From Moringa oleifera (Eukaryota; Streptophyta; Magnoliopsida; Brassicales; Moringaceae), in assembly GCA_021397835.1 (NCBI GenBank), contig JAJFZO010000609.1, positions 8,930,001 to 8,994,000 of the forward strand: 64,000 nucleotides of DNA, given 5' to 3'. The notes under the pieces are model-generated. The model was not told the origin of the DNA and searched no databases. It worked only from the letters and a program-made list of their open reading frames with translations. The translations under genes were made by a program, and so were the position numbers. This document shows, in pieces, positions 14,001 to 27,533 of this stretch (the first letter of the stretch is position 1; the number at the start of each line of letters is the position of its first letter).

Positions 14001-14252
14001 AGAGTAACAATTAGTTGCCCTGAAAAGGGAGAAACAACAGGGAAGCTTGTTCTGCTTCCAGGGAGCATCCAGGAGTTACTGGAGCTGGGTGCCAAGAAAT
14101 TTGGAATCCCAGCTGCTAAAGTTCTGAGCAAAGAGAGAGCCGAGATTGATGATATAGGAGTGATTAGAGATGGTGACCATCTAATTTTTGTCAGTGATGG
14201 TGGAGTCAGAGATACTAACAGTGTTAACTCCCAAAACAATGGGAGTTTATAG
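8049..14252 (+). CDS. AKT1: AKT1-type inward-rectifying Shaker potassium channel
   Basis: Plasma-membrane K+ uptake channel, in the AKT1 family activated by CBL1/9-CIPK23. Coding exons: 8049-8236, 9445-9804, 9949-10006, 10096-10413, 10507-10752, 10849-10947, 11120-11152, 11267-11452, 11657-11851, 11947-12022 and 13348-14252, giving 887 aa (Arabidopsis AKT1 is 857). Seen: conserved N-terminal [21 protein letters not shown]1-S6 between about 64 and 300, with an arginine-rich S4 (LRLWRLRRV); the K+ filter TVGYGD at 259-264; a cyclic-nucleotide-binding domain at about 377-495; ankyrin repeats at about 520-710; and a C-terminal KHA domain at about 805-870. The whole reading frame closes, including a 33-nt exon 7 whose following intron uses a GC donor. 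Intron 1 (1.2 kb) and intron 10 (1.3 kb) hold no other gene. Very close match to AKT1 rather than to AKT2, KAT or SKOR. Confidence 0.96.
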
Positions 14253-15482
14253 TGTACATGACAATAGGTTGATTTTTCTTTCTTTTTTTTTTTCTTCTTT
14301 TTGGTTCTTTCTTTTTTTCTGTTTATGAGGGGATACCACGGGCCAATCCAGTGCAAGATGTTGGATTGAGGTGGATCAAAAACTGACCTGCCATGTCCAT
14401 TTCTTCTTCTTATTGCATTGATTCAAAGTTGATAGCAGTACAAAAGAAGATGAGTTGAAAAATTCTCCCATGATATTCTTTGTGCTGCCCACCAGTTAAT
14501 GGCATGCAGGCTTTCGTAAATTAGCCTGTGATGTACAAAAAGAGCTTGAAATCGAAATTAAAAGATTTCTGAAAACAAAATTGTGGTTAATCTCTGCAAA
14601 TTTGAAACATAATGAAGATAACTTTGGAAATGTTGAAGCCCGTCTGCAAGCTTCAGTCTCATAGTGAATGATGATGATCTTAGTCATGATTGAGAACAGT
14701 CAAATCTTGTTAGAGCAAGTAACAAATTATAAGTTGATTTTTCAGATATTTGATTTATGCATTTGATTTTCATTCACTGTTAAGAAAGGAAAAGATTTCA
14801 GTACAAATAGAAGATTCAATATAGGAGATTACACATTCTTTTATCTCGATTGCCAAATTGAGGGGTAACCTTAAGAAATAACCAGAAGTACAGTAATGTA
14901 ATATCACAACAAAACCAATGTAATAAAGAATCCTGCTAACTAAAACTGTGAACAGAAACAACAAGAGAATTCTTTATGTCACTCCTTGTGCTTCTTTTAT
15001 ACCAGTTTTCCTGTCCTCTATGGAAGCTTCATTGACAATGCAATATCTATTATGAATCAGAATCCTCTCCATTCTCTCCCTCAGCCAGAGCAGGGTGCAC
15101 CTGCATTAACACAGCAGACTCAACAACTCCCTATGCATAGTGCAAGTGCAAGTACAAATAACTTAGTATATGGCAGATACCGGAAGAAGTATGAACTGAA
15201 GATCAATCCAAAACTGCATTTGTGCGTGATATAACAACTTGTGCCTATGGATACCATAGAAGCCTGAGGTTTCTGAGAATTGCAATTAGAATTGATGTGG
15301 GGTTTATACAGAAGCAGTAAAGCTTTATCGAATGTCAATGTTCTACAATTTTGAGAAATCCAAGTTTTAACTGCAGTTAACAAGTATTTCTTTCAATTGT
15401 TTCTGCTTCTTTGATTTCCATTTTCTATTCCTTTTAAAATGTTCCCCTGAAGATATTTTTCATTTTGACATAAAATATAGCA
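14253..15482. other. Convergent 3' region between AKT1 and BOR
   Basis: AKT1 ends at 14252 on the plus strand and the boron transporter coding region ends at about 15483 on the minus strand. The 1.2 kb between them has UTR-like composition and presumably holds both 3'UTRs and terminators. Short frames on both strands (for example about 14986-15234 plus and 15120-15383 minus) show no family features. A pyrimidine-rich run lies just after the AKT1 stop (about 14274-14320). Confidence 0.55.
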
Positions 15483-18400
15483 TCAAACAGCAGCAATCTT
15501 GGGAGCCTCAATCCTTAAAACATGACATGTTAAATCTATCTAGAAACTAGGAATAAAGTTATGTATTACCTGAGCATGCCACTGAATGCTGAAACTTTTT
15601 GATCTATGCTTAAACTCTCCTCTACTGGTTGTCAGGTCATCCAGTATCTCTGAAGCATTAGATTCTGAATCATTGAATTCTGATTCGAGGTCTGAATGAT
15701 TTTGTTCTAGTAGCTGCAACAAACACATGCTGATTTTCAGAATCTGAACTCTGTATTTGACTTATTTATCACAAGCACTTTTTATCTATTTGTAATCAAT
15801 AATGAGAATGAGAACACTTCACGATGCTTAACTTGCAAATGCCTTTAGCCTGTAAAAGTGTGCTAGTAACCCACTAACAATCACTGATCAACTTCATGAT
15901 TAAACAAGAAAAAGATAGCCTTCGGCCTATAAGCCGTATACACTTTGAGCTTACCTTGAATGAGACTGCATGAGAATGCTTCCCACCTCCGACTATTTCC
16001 TCATATTCAGCTGCATCCAACTCATGAAGGTAATGTGGATGAAACCACTTAGGAAGAACATGCTGTCTTATGCATATTAGCAGAAAGAATGGCAAAGGGA
16101 ACAATATTCCAGCAACGGGTATCCATGTAAGTCCGAAACAAACTAGAAGATAAACCAGCTGGAAAAGCGTAAAATAAGCAATATGCCTGAAAGGTACTGA
16201 CTCCACAAAAGAGGCGTGCGCTTCTTGTAAAATCCTGCTCCAAGTAAATCCAGATTAAGAGAAGTTCTTAGGATATTGATAGATGTTTCCCTAACTTGAA
16301 ATACAACACAGGTCCTAGAATTATGACGAATAGAGATGAGAACTATATAAATTTTACTATTAACTTACTTGTAGCGCCTGCTAGGACTAATGAAAAGGAG
16401 CAATATTCTTTCCCAGAACTGACTTCCAGGGAGACTATCAACAGCCATGTAAGCAAAATATCCCCACAGAACTGATGTTGGAATCTTCTTGATCATGGGC
16501 ATGGCAAATAAGGATGTCCCCACCATAAGTGCTTGAAATAGGTTGGTAACTCTTTGCTCATTGACACGAACCGGCAAGTAAGCATCAATATGCTTTTCAG
16601 GATCGAACTTATCATCACAGGTGTCTCCATCTGTGCTTTTCATAACGGCATCCTTCAAGTCCTTCAGCTCTTGGGCTGCAGTAGGCTGAACCATAAGATC
16701 ATAAAACCGCTATTAAGGGTCAAAAATGATGTGAAAGCAAAACTTTGGCAAGTGTATCAGTCCACCTCAAGCAACATGGAAGCCTACGGCCAGATGACAC
16801 TAATATAATTTGCCTTCATGAAACTTTTGCTAGCAAGGAAAGACATAACCACATCATTTAGAAACAACCAGAGAGCTTACAGCTGGAGTTGTGTCCATTT
16901 CTACAAAAACTTCATGCATCCTGCCATAAATTGTGGATTTGCTAGCTTTCTGCTCCATGCATTCTCTGGCCTTCTTGATCATCTTCTTTCTAATCATCTG
17001 CATTCACAACTGAGACTGTCTATATGTATACAGAAATTGCATTATCAGAACGGAACTCCAATTTCCTATTAAATACAGGAGCCAACCTGTCTCTTCAGGA
17101 CAGCAAGGCTCTTAGTGTGCATCGGAGATTGTGGCAATACCCCATTGGATGGAGGGAGTCCGACCAATCCACAGATCAATGTCTAAACCGTGTATTAGGA
17201 AGCAGCAAATAAATAGTAGGAACGAAGTCAGGTGCAATTAAACTGAACAAATGAATAAAAGATATAGGTCACCAATGGATGTACCGTAACCCCAAGAACA
17301 AAAATGTCATAATGAAAAGCTGATGGCTTCTTGAGATTGAATTCTTTCTGTTGGGCCATTTGTGAAGCAACACTATGGTCAAAAAAATATAAACCAGTGA
17401 CCATTAAAGCTGGTATGAAGGCAGCCAATATGTACACTAGGGGAACCTTCCCCATATCCTGCAATTTGTATGAGGGCAACACATCTTCAGTTTAAAGTAT
17501 TATATCAGCAACTTGAAGTGCTTAACAAGAATTTTCTAGCCTTTATTGTTCTTGAGAAGAAACAGTAATATTTTTAGGCAATAGAAAATCCTTTCCATTG
17601 ATTGCAAAATGAGCAGAGTCCATGTATAATTCACCGAGGAGAAAAATTTTGAAGTGCATGAAAAAATTACAGAAAATAACTTTGTAAGCATGACTCCAGA
17701 AAAAAAATTAAGACTAAGCAAGAATTAGAAACAAAGGGTACATATTTTTACTTTGATCACTGTCCAGTGCTCCAATGATGCAGCTTCCCAGGGAAGGGGG
17801 CTAAAAAGCCTCCTGGGAACCCCAGAAGGAACTTTGCCAGGTACGCAAAAGGAGAACAATGACCATGTCACAACAATTAAAGGAACACCATAATCTGCAA
17901 TCAGACTTCTCATCCATCCTGCATTTAAAGGTGTGACATTTTTAGCTTCCAGATGAGAGTGGTTTTCGAGATAAAGCAATTCATGAATCATTCCGCTAAC
18001 CTGTGCCATATCGCCATGCTCTTGCCCTTCTGCTCTTTAAAGCTGTCATGAGCACACCAACTGTGAATATAATACCCAGCAGCCCATTTGTGTATAGCCA
18101 TTGGAAATGGTACTTCTCGGAGTTTGCATCTTCATTATCAGGAATTTCGAACTCACTTACCATTCCCTATATCTCAAATAGAATTTTCGTATCAAGAAAT
18201 GGTCATTCAGCAGAAATACAGTACCCGATTTCTATTACTAGAAAAGCAGATACCTTGATGGCCTGTTGAAAGAAAAGAACAGCAATCAACATGCCAAAAA
18301 GTTCCCCTGCAATTCTTGTAAACCTTGTGATAATTGTGCAAGCGTTAAATATGGCAAGAAGGAAGAGTAGGAGAGCTGTCCAAACACAAACCCTACATAA

Positions 18401-19064
18401 ATTTTACTTTCATTAGTATCACAAGTGCTATACCATTACAACTTACTAAAGTTACGAATTTGGAATTCCAAAAAAAGAGAATGCTTTTTACCATCCAGCC
18501 CAAGCTAAATAGAGCTTCTTCCCGATATCAGTCCTCCCTATTGCGAAACTGTACAAATAATTATACATTATAATAGTGGGCTCTGCAACTCCTACAATCA
18601 GGAGGGGCTGTCCACCAAGTATTGAGTGAATGACACCACATATAGCAGTGGAAGTCAGGGTTTCCACTGCGCTCAAGCTTCCTTCTGCAGAAAAAGATCA
18701 GTGACTAAAAGATGGAACAACGTTGACAAAGACGCAGGTCGGCTTAAGGCCTTGGCACTATAGAGGAAGGAACCTGTTTCCCGGCTAATTTGCTCTCCGA
18801 AAGCAATCACTGGAATAGCAGAAGCGAAGAATATGTAGGTAGTTGGGGCCAATATCCTGGCATAGGCACAACATAATTGAGATCATATTCAACATAAAGC
18901 CTGATGATATTGCCATTCTAATCACTGAAAAGGAGAGAAGAAGTGAAAAGAGATGAGAACCTTGGGCCAGAACAAAGTCCAGCAATCCAATCTTGCTTGT
19001 AACAGGCTATTCTGCCTTTTAAGTCTTTGGCAATCCCCTCGAATGGGGATTTTACATCTTCCAT
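15483..19064 (-). CDS. BOR4: BOR4-type borate exporter (SLC4 anion-exchanger-like)
   Basis: Polytopic plasma-membrane borate efflux transporter of the plant BOR family. Minus-strand exons: 18961-19064, 18774-18856, 18492-18684, 18254-18392, 18001-18166, 17752-17918, 17285-17458, 17087-17182, 16881-16997, 16369-16685, 15955-16234, 15570-15713 and probably 15483-15506, giving about 667 aa. Seen: [115 protein letters not shown] and LDAAEYEEI. The C-terminal [14 protein letters not shown] points to the BOR4/5-like clade rather than BOR1. The last exon is weakly supported: reading through the exon 12 donor gives an alternative tail that stops at 15540. The ATG at 19064 follows a 5'UTR acceptor and opens with the family pattern of an acidic start then [12 protein letters not shown]. 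Confidence 0.93.
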
Positions 19065-19068
19065 TGCT

Positions 19069-19757
19069 GAATGCAGGAGAACAACATGATCAAACGTAGC
19101 ATATATGATGAGATAATTGAGAACAAAAAAAGTTATAGAATCCTAGGAGGTACTCTGCTTGATTGGATGTATTCCTAGTCGCAGCAGTAATAATCGCATA
19201 AAGGGCGTGAACATCAGGAAGATGAGAGAGAAAGATTCATGGTCGTTTGACATTTATTTGTGATAGTATAAACTGGCCTTCCCATGAATTACATACCATA
19301 ACATAATCCAAGAAGAGACCAACATATGAATCTTAAAGAATTTTTTTTATTTTGCCTCTATGCATGAAGTCCACGTGACCATGCACCATCACAGATGAAG
19401 AAAAGAAAGAAAAGTTAAGGTAATGTATATATTTTCACCAATTCAAAAGATCTGTGCATTGTGCTAGCACCCATCATTGATCTCCATGGCCATACACCAG
19501 AAGATCATTCTTCGAGGAACATGCACGTTGTGCTCAGAATCAAAGCAGATGAAAACCAAAGACCAAAAAAAAAAAAAGCGATAATGAGAATAAATACCTG
19601 CAGATTTGACGCCGAGTGAAATCGGCGCTCACTGCACGATCAACAAAAAATAAAATAAAATGAGGAAGATGTTAATACGCCTTAAGAAAATGAATATCCA
19701 GTACGTAAGAGAAACATCGACGCAGGATAATGCAAGGGCTGTTGCCTATTCACGTAC
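19069..19757 (-). other. Probable 5'UTR intron of the BOR gene
   Basis: On the minus strand, a strong donor (GGGAG|gtacgt) near 19757 and an acceptor (tgcattcag) ending just 3 nt before the start codon bound an intron of about 690 bp. A purine/pyrimidine-rich leader exon would lie at about 19758-19905, below a TATATAA box. The leader exon contains no ATG. Inferred from splice signals only. Confidence 0.5.
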
Positions 19758-19932
19758 CTCCCGTTGGTTGGCAATGAAGGAGAGAAAGGGACAGAGCTCC
19801 GCCCCTCTCTCTTCGAACAACCGCGCCTGCCGAGCCCAAACACAGGCTTTTTAGGTTGACAGGAAGCACAAAGAAACTCACCACGTGTCAAAACTTTTAT
19901 TCAATAAAAGCCGTTGGTACCTCCATAGTTCG

Positions 19933-19939
19933 TTATATA
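19933..19939 (-). promoter_or_regulatory. TATA box of the BOR gene
   Basis: TATATAA on the minus strand, about 30 bp above the expected leader exon (start near 19905). A CACGTG G-box lies at about 19883, either in the leader or just below the start site. Assigned by position and composition. Confidence 0.5.
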
Positions 19940-20579
19940 CATTAGGGGACAGGAAATGTTTTAAAAGTGACAGGCGAGTGAGAAACGAGCACTACGTCAG
20001 CCAATAGTTATTCTATACGTTATGCCTATTGGGATTTTGCCCTTTGAATTTGGGATGAAAATTCTGGCATCTCTCATTCGCGCAATACAGGAATACATGG
20101 TCAAATAAGACCATAAATTGGCAATTCCTTTTTCTTGGCTAAAAAAGGAACAACAATATTTCTTACAATAGTTATATTGGAATATTTGCAATACTGGAAT
20201 TTCTATAAAAAGATTTTCAGTGAATAAAATTTTATTAAGAATAGAACAATTACTATTAAATTCAACAAATAAGTTTAAGGTAGAAATTTATGTGGGAATT
20301 GATTCCCCAAAGGTTGATCAATCACATCGGGATTTTATTTTATTTTTAAGTATCTTAAGTGAAAGATCATATATGACAGTAGAGATGAAATTAAAAATGA
20401 TAGGCATTGCAAGATTAGTTTCGCAGTGGGGAAAATTGGAGGAAAATGACAGTGTCTTCTCTTACTCTTTGCTGAGTTGAGCAAAGTTGCTGTGTAAAAT
20501 ACATGGTGAGCCTTAGTTTATGAATAATTCAACACACTTGAAGACATAATCCTTAAAATTGTAACACTTCTATCCATCA
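19940..20579. other. Spacer between BOR promoter and RING-CH gene
   Basis: About 640 bp hold the upstream promoter of the BOR gene and the 3'UTR of the RING-CH gene, which is transcribed toward it. An 86-codon plus-strand frame (20220-20480) has no recognisable domain and no good start context. No repeat or RNA gene was seen. Confidence 0.45.
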
Positions 20580-23500
20580 TTACAAAAGCTTCAGCATTTT
20601 CAATCGTTCTTCATGTTCTGGATCCAGCTTTGGGGGTGTGTAAGAGCCATGAAGATCTTCTACTATGTACTCCTGCAAAAATCATTGCACAATAAATATT
20701 TGTAGACTTCGGAGCTGATCCCTTTTCGGGTCTCTATCAGCTGGGTACAGAATGAACTTTATGGATTACCTTTGTGAGCTCTCGCTTGGTAAGAATATGG
20801 TAGTGTCTCTGCCAGATTCTCTGAATAGCCATGGTAGCAGCCAGGAAACCATAAGCTATGCCGAGAATGGCAAAGATGACAATGAAAACAATAACTAGTG
20901 CAAAACAGGCCTCCATAGATGCAGGGAAGCAATCTAAGATACCCCACCCATAACAGCAGTTCTGGCAGCCTGCCATCCGTGGGTCATGAGTATTAAGGGA
21001 GGAACAATGTAGTATAAGTCCAAAAAATCCAAGCAGCACAAAGAAGGTCACAACTCCTGGAGGTCAATAAGTACACACAAGACAAAAACATGAAAAGTCA
21101 GTCTGACCCTGCATTAATTAGTAGCTGAAAGGAAATCATGATCCTAAAATTTAGTAAATATTATAATCATCAAAGCCGTATACTTATGAAAACAGGAAAA
21201 TTCGAACAGGATATTGGATACCTGGCAGAAAATATAAAATATAAAATATAAGAAGACTATCTGAGACAAAAGCTACCTATGCAATAATAAAATGGTATGG
21301 GATGTTTTGACAATATTCGATCCCAACCATCACTGAATGAATTCCGGAAGGCCCCATCTTTGTCCATGATGTATGCAAAGCCTCCAATGGCAGCAATTAC
21401 CTAGAAACAGAGACATCCTTTAAGAAAAAGAAGGGCTTTGTGTTTTGTCCCCCTCAAAAAGTAAAATCAAATAAACCATCACACCAAAAGGGAACTCAAA
21501 ACTCAAGATCTCAAGAGCATTTCGTTATATTTCTGACCCTCTTCAAATTGTTACTATGATACCAATATCTAAAACCTCTGTTTTCCCAGACTATAGAAGT
21601 TTAGCTGGCTAAGAAAAAGTTGGTTGACTGATCCCCCATAATTTATTTGGAATGTTAAACTCCAAGAAGGATACTCAAAGTTAACCAAATACTCAGAAAG
21701 ATTACTTATACAGTAGATAATTTCTATTCAACAAAACATCTCAATATGTAAAACAACTGAGCAGCAATAGAATTTGAATTTCTGCTTTGCCCAATATCAC
21801 AAAAGAAACTCTGATAAAAACATATATCAAAAAAGAAACTTCAAAGGTCATCAGTCATTCCTCATCCCCTTTTTATTTTCCATCTTCACATCACAAAGTT
21901 TAATCAATCTTTTCTACAAGAAAAAAGAAAAACTAAACAGGAAAATGAGACATAGCAAAATGCAAGGTATGAAGATATTTGTCAAAGGTAGAAATAGTGA
22001 ATCAATGACCATTCTTGACAGGGGGTGACCATTACTGACAGTGGTAGATCACCAATATAGGGGCAAAATGGCTGTTATGAATAGCAACTTCAGTAGCTTA
22101 TCCTACCTGCCAGAACAGGCGACATCAAACAAACCTAGCACTTTCACCTTGCATATATCAGATCTTAAATCAAACAAAAAAGAAATTTGAACTAGTGATT
22201 TCACTCCATGCATCATATTGTCTTTGCAGCTTCTTAAAAGCACTCACAGAAAGGCAGCATCAAACTCATTGCTCATTGATGAAAATGCTCAAAGAACACA
22301 GTTAGTTTTCCCTTACATCTTCAGTTACAATGTCCAACCCAAGTCCTAAACATGAAGCACTTCTGCAGAGCATACCTAAACCTAGATGCTCATTTTAAAA
22401 TTAAAAATGTATGCAAAAACAAATACATGGTACCCGCTGAGCAGATACATAAACATTATCCAGCAGATAAGAGTACATAATTCTCGCCCAAAAAAAAAAA
22501 AAAACTTGGTGTATTAGATGAAAACAAAGATTGCCTAGCCAAAAAAAAAAAAAAAAGGACATTCTACTGATGAATAAGTTCTATGAACCTCCAAGCAATT
22601 TTGCTTAGTAGGCAGGATTGCCCTTTTGACAATTGAAAGAGAAACCAAATAATATATCAGAACCAGATTTCCATATTGACAGAGCAAGAAGAAGGATAGC
22701 AAAGGAAATCCCAAAACATGTCAGGAATTTTCTGTAGCTTAGGAAATGAGCATAATCTGAAAATAAGGTGGCTTAAAAAAAATAACCAAAAGGGAGAGAA
22801 ATAAAAAAGATACCAACGAGGGGTACAGCCTTGCGTACCCCATCAATGGATAGATAAAAAGTAGGAAAACTCACAGTTTGTACAGCCAAGAATACAAGCA
22901 AGACATCTCTTGCCACGAAGAGTCTGAATTTTGCTCTGCGCCATGAGCTGTCCTCAAACAGAGCGACTTGGAGGTGAAATTGAGCTTTACAAGTTGTGCA
23001 ATGGGAGAATGCAAATCCTTCCTATTTCAATTATTTAAAAAAAAAAATGTTTAACCATCAGATTAATTAACTAAAAGCCGAATATTTTAAACTATGAAGA
23101 TTTTAACGTTCTTACTTAGCCATGAAAAGAGGTGTATGTACCTTAACCGAGCGCCAGTGATCAAGACATGAACGGTGAACAAACTGCTGGGTGCCTTTGC
23201 ACATGCATGGAGATATTAATTCATCATCTATAAAATTCAAGCAAGCATCAGCCATTCTGAAGCACAGAGGACGCATAGTAGAGAATTATAACTTAACAAT
23301 AGCCAATATTATATGTTTATAGCATAACATAGAAATACAATAAAGAAACAGAGAAGAAGATAACTGCAATCTGGATGTCCACTACCCACCTCCAGTTAAC
23401 AGAAAAAGTGCACTTATCCTCAATAACTTAATGCAATTAAGTAAAAAAAATTATAAAAACTACAGGAATTTATGATTAACTATCAAAAACAAATTACACA

Positions 23501-24270
23501 GAGAACCCAAAAGACCAACGCACCTTTACCATTAAGGTTAAGCTAAGATAAAAAAATTACATTATGAAATCTCCACCACCACTCAGCACTAAAGGCTGGA
23601 TATCCTGCATGGGTACCAAATCTACATTATACTCACTCAAAATCTTGGTTAACAATAGATATTTTCAAGAGGAAAAAAGTCAGGCTTCCCATAACAAGCA
23701 AGACATATAGTTACTTGAAATAGTGAACTAAACAGAAGGACTTAAGTACAAAAGCAAAAGAGTTCTAATGGCACTGCTCAACCTCGCCACAAGTCCAATT
23801 CCTTACCTCCTTTTATATCTATGTTTAATATTCAATCAATAACTATATTCACACCAATCTGTAACCTTCCAAACTGCACACCACTCAGATTGCCCTCCTG
23901 TCATTCATTTAAAAAAAAATTATATCTTTCAAGTGTTGAATCATCTCAATCCATAGGTGATAAATTAAGATCAACAGTCCAAAAGATTCTCAACACAGCA
24001 ATTATAAAAATTAGAAAAAGATGAGAAGTTAACAATAAGCATCAATTACAATGAAATGAAATGAAAAGAATAATCACCTGATTCGCTATCGCCCTCGAGG
24101 CAAATGCGGCAACAAGGAGCAGAAGAACCGGTCTCCACATCTTCACTACTAATCTCACTCGAACTTCCCGGTGACGATGAATAAGTCAAATCAGGCTGGT
24201 TCTGAAGCAGAGGATCAGAGTCGCTAGGGTTAGCCACACCTGATACCTCCAGCTGCACTTCCCCTTTCAT
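20580..24270 (-). CDS. Membrane RING-CH (MARCH-like) E3 ubiquitin ligase candidate
   Basis: 309-aa protein from six minus-strand coding exons: 24078-24270, 23142-23227, 22875-23021, 21277-21400, 20770-21056 and 20580-20672. Residues 54-104 fit the RING-CH (C4HC3) pattern exactly: C54-x2-C57, C72-x-C74, H82-x2-C85, C101-x2-C104, with W89 before the last pair. After it come three hydrophobic segments (about LFVARDVLLVFLAVQTVIAA, VVTFFVLLGFFGLILHC and ALVIVFIVIFAILGIAYGF). The N-terminus is acidic and Ser-rich. Proteins of this layout are membrane-anchored ubiquitin ligases; the substrate is unknown. Introns 1 (850 bp) and 3 (1.47 kb) carry no other gene. An upstream in-frame ATG (24336) lies within the predicted 5'UTR intron and is not used. 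The product name rests on the zinc ligands and membrane segments. Confidence 0.9.
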
Positions 24271-24286
24271 TGGTAGCCGCCCTCTT

Positions 24287-24553
24287 CTGCAACCAAAAAG
24301 CAACCCTCTCAAATAACAAACCCTAAGGACCAACAAACGATCAGAATCTACAAGAGCAAACAGGTGATTCGCGAGAGATACACAAAGAATTCCGTTTAAA
24401 TTTGGTTAAATTTTCTGGAGCGGCATTTCTTTTACAACACGGCAAATAGAGGAGAATCCGAGGAAACTTTGAAACTAAATATTGACTAATTAATCGAATT
24501 CAACGTTGCAAAAATTGAGATACCATGGTGTCGTATTTGGCAATTAAAAATAC
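24287..24553 (-). other. Probable 5'UTR intron of the RING-CH gene
   Basis: On the minus strand, ACCAG|gtattt at 24554/24553 and ggttgcag|AAGAGG at 24287/24286 bound a 267-bp intron ending 16 bases upstream of the start codon. A telo-box (AAACCCTAA on the plus strand) lies inside it at 24318-24326. Inferred from splice consensus. Confidence 0.5.
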
Positions 24554-25861
24554 CTGGTATTTGCAGAGAAATCTCAGAGAGAAAAAGTCAGTGAACTTTT
24601 CGGAAAGGGTGTCAACGACTGACATGAAAGACGATAGCCCTCAATAACTAATTTTTTTTCTTTTTTTGTCCTTTTCATTTTAAATTTCCCTTCTTCTATT
24701 CTGTAATTGAGCTTTTCCATCAGCCCAATGCACAGAACACCTTCGAATTCTCTTCCTGGGCTTTGACGCTAAGCCTACCACCTCATTTTTGGGCCTATAG
24801 CAATTTTATAGATATTTTATATGATAATTTTAAAATCAATTATGATACATTACTACCTTATGATATTCAATTTATAATTGGAAAATTACCAGAGATCTAT
24901 TCATTTTAATTTTGAATTTAAAATTTTTTGTTAGAAAATTATCTTTTTAAAATTATAATAATCTAAAAAATGGTATGTTATTATAAACTACAATATATAA
25001 AAATAAGAATTCTCTACCAATATAAGTTAGCACACTGAGCTTTTTTGATAAAAATATGAAAAAAATATATTTTTATAATTAAATAAATAATGAAAACCGT
25101 ATAAGTTTAAAGTTATAATTGCTAAAATGCATCAATACCAACAAAGGCATTATAGCAATAGTTTCATAATAAAATTCAAAGATTAATTAAGAAGGATATA
25201 AAGTTCATAATTAAGGGTTAGATAAACGACATTTCTGTGGATCCTAGTTGTTTATCGCTTTGACCACGAGCTTTACTTTTAATTGTCTCATTTCATAGAA
25301 ACTTTAGGAGTTAGATTGATGAACTCAATTTGGTCTTGTGCAAGACTTACAAGTAGTAGTAGTAGTAGTCCAAACTTTAGTACAATTTTCTTTATGGCTT
25401 ACCCCACCATACAATGCTTTCTTAGGTCTTGTCAATTTCATTGACCCAATTGTTTCCAATGAAAATTCCTACCATTCACATGTTAATAGGTGGGTACCTC
25501 GAAAGTTCCTATCATTCACATCGTACTTTGGGGTATAGATTGGCGTGTCAAAAACCTATACACTCATCAAGCTTTTAATGTATATCGACTCTAAGCGAAA
25601 TTAATTATTAGACAATTTACTAATGAATTCATTATAAATTAGTTCATTTTAATAATAAAATTATCTGTTTTAAACATTATGATGCACGAACAACATAATA
25701 AAACATTTATATTGTAAATGTTTAATATTTGAGTGCTAACGTTATGAGTCATCAAATCATCTCGACAATAAGATACCAAAAGCCAATAGATTATTTATAT
25801 TAGAAAAAATTTTCATGAAAGATCCATAATCAAAAATTTAAAAAGATAAAGAGTATTATTT

Positions 25862-26349
25862 TGACTTTGATATTTACTTTATATTACCAATAATTAAATT
25901 TTCATATTTAAAAAATAATAAATAAAACTTTGATTTATTAATTTTATATAAATTAAACTTAACTCAAATGATTATAAAAAATCAAAGGTATTGTCATTAT
26001 TAAAATACCTAAAAAATGACTCAAATAAATTTTTTACTTTATTCCAAACTCATCATTTTAAATTTGAATAATTTTTTATATAGTATCTATTTTTTAAAAT
26101 TTTTTAAATATAAAGTTTAAAATATATATTATTAATACTCAAAAAATTTTAAAATTTTTTGTGATCATAGTTTAAATATTTATTTACATCCATGAGAATT
26201 TTTAAATAAAAATTTATTTTATAAAATCTTCAATTTGAATATTTTTTGTTTTTAAATTTTTTTATAAAATTAATAAATTAGAGTTTGATTTATCACTTTT
26301 TAAATATAAAAATTTGATTAGTATCATAAGGTAAATATTAAGATTTTAC
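25862..26349. mobile_element. Inverted-repeat element (MITE-like), copy C
   Basis: The left end (about 25866-25945) and the reverse complement of the right end (about 26265-26345) match over about 75 bp with scattered mismatches. Both run from ATATTTAC through a shared TATATTTAAAAA-type core to ATTTATTAATTTTAT. Total length is about 488 bp, the interior is A/T-rich and there is no coding capacity. Length and TIR words match the copies at 27534-28020 and 53640-54150. The target-site duplication could not be fixed by eye. Confidence 0.6.
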
Positions 26350-26553
26350 AAGAACTTTGCTCTAATTTTATTTTATCACAATTATAATTGAAATTATCTC
26401 TATTAAATTATAGATTTTTTTCATGATTTTTTTTTTGAAACTCAGTTCATTCACTTCATTTATTTATTCTGTATTTAAAAGCATCAACAAGGGCAAAACA
26501 TCTTGATCTTAATCAATACTTTAAGTCAGAATATAAAAAAGTGAAATTCAAGA

Positions 26554-26577
26554 ATATATATATATATATATATATAT
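26554..26577. repeat. (TA)n microsatellite
   Basis: Twelve TA dinucleotides in intergenic DNA. Confidence 0.9.
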
Positions 26578-27533
26578 TTGAGTAAGTATTTTTTTTTCTC
26601 CTTCTAATATAACTAGTCTTTTGTTTTTTAAGAAAAAAGTAAAACAAAAGATACATTAATAGGAATGGTTTTAAATACTTTCATTTTTTTAAATAGTGTT
26701 TTTTAATTTCATATTTATAATTTTTTATTTTATTTACTTAAAAAAATTATGGTATTAACGTCTGATTTCATTTAAACGTATATAAATATTATAAATTATT
26801 TTAATTTGTATCATATTATATATATTATTTGTTTTAACATTTTAATCGTTATAAACTTTTTTAAAAAATAATTTTCTACTATTTAAACATTAAAATTTGT
26901 CTATAATAGAAAATTTAAGAACTTCATCAGGTAAAAAAAAAAAAAACAAATAATATTGCATCAAGTATAAAAAAAAAAAGCCTTATTTTCATAATTACTT
27001 AGAGAGAAGTCTAAGGTTAAGCTCATCTACTAGACACATTATAATAATGTGAATATTTCAGCAAAACGGATCAAACCAAATAATTAAGAAAGAAATGGTT
27101 CTTCCAGTTAAAAAAAAAAATAGTGAATTATTGTTTAGATCTCTTTGAATGTATAGTTGCTGTTGATTATTTGAAATCAAAGGGATTAGGTTATCTTATG
27201 AAGAGAGTCGGTCCAAGTTTGTTAAGCAATTAAGTTACATATTTGACTATTGCTTGATAGTTATATTGAGTAGGAATCACATCATTATATATTATAATAA
27301 ATTACATAAAATCTTTTATTTTATATATTTTATAGATTTGACGCCCTTCAATTATTTGATTCTTAATTCATCATTTTATTTTTTCAACATTTATAATACG
27401 TGCTTGCATAATACTAGTATTTAATTAATCTAAACATACAAATGGATAAAGATAATTATATTTTAAAATCATATTAATATATGATAATTAAAATATAATA
27501 AAAAATTATATATATATTATTTTAGTTAAAAAC

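Noticed and set aside
13494..14356. Several antisense and alternative-frame ORFs over the last AKT1 exon
   Set aside because: Shadows of the long coding exon; the sense frame is the conserved ankyrin/KHA region.
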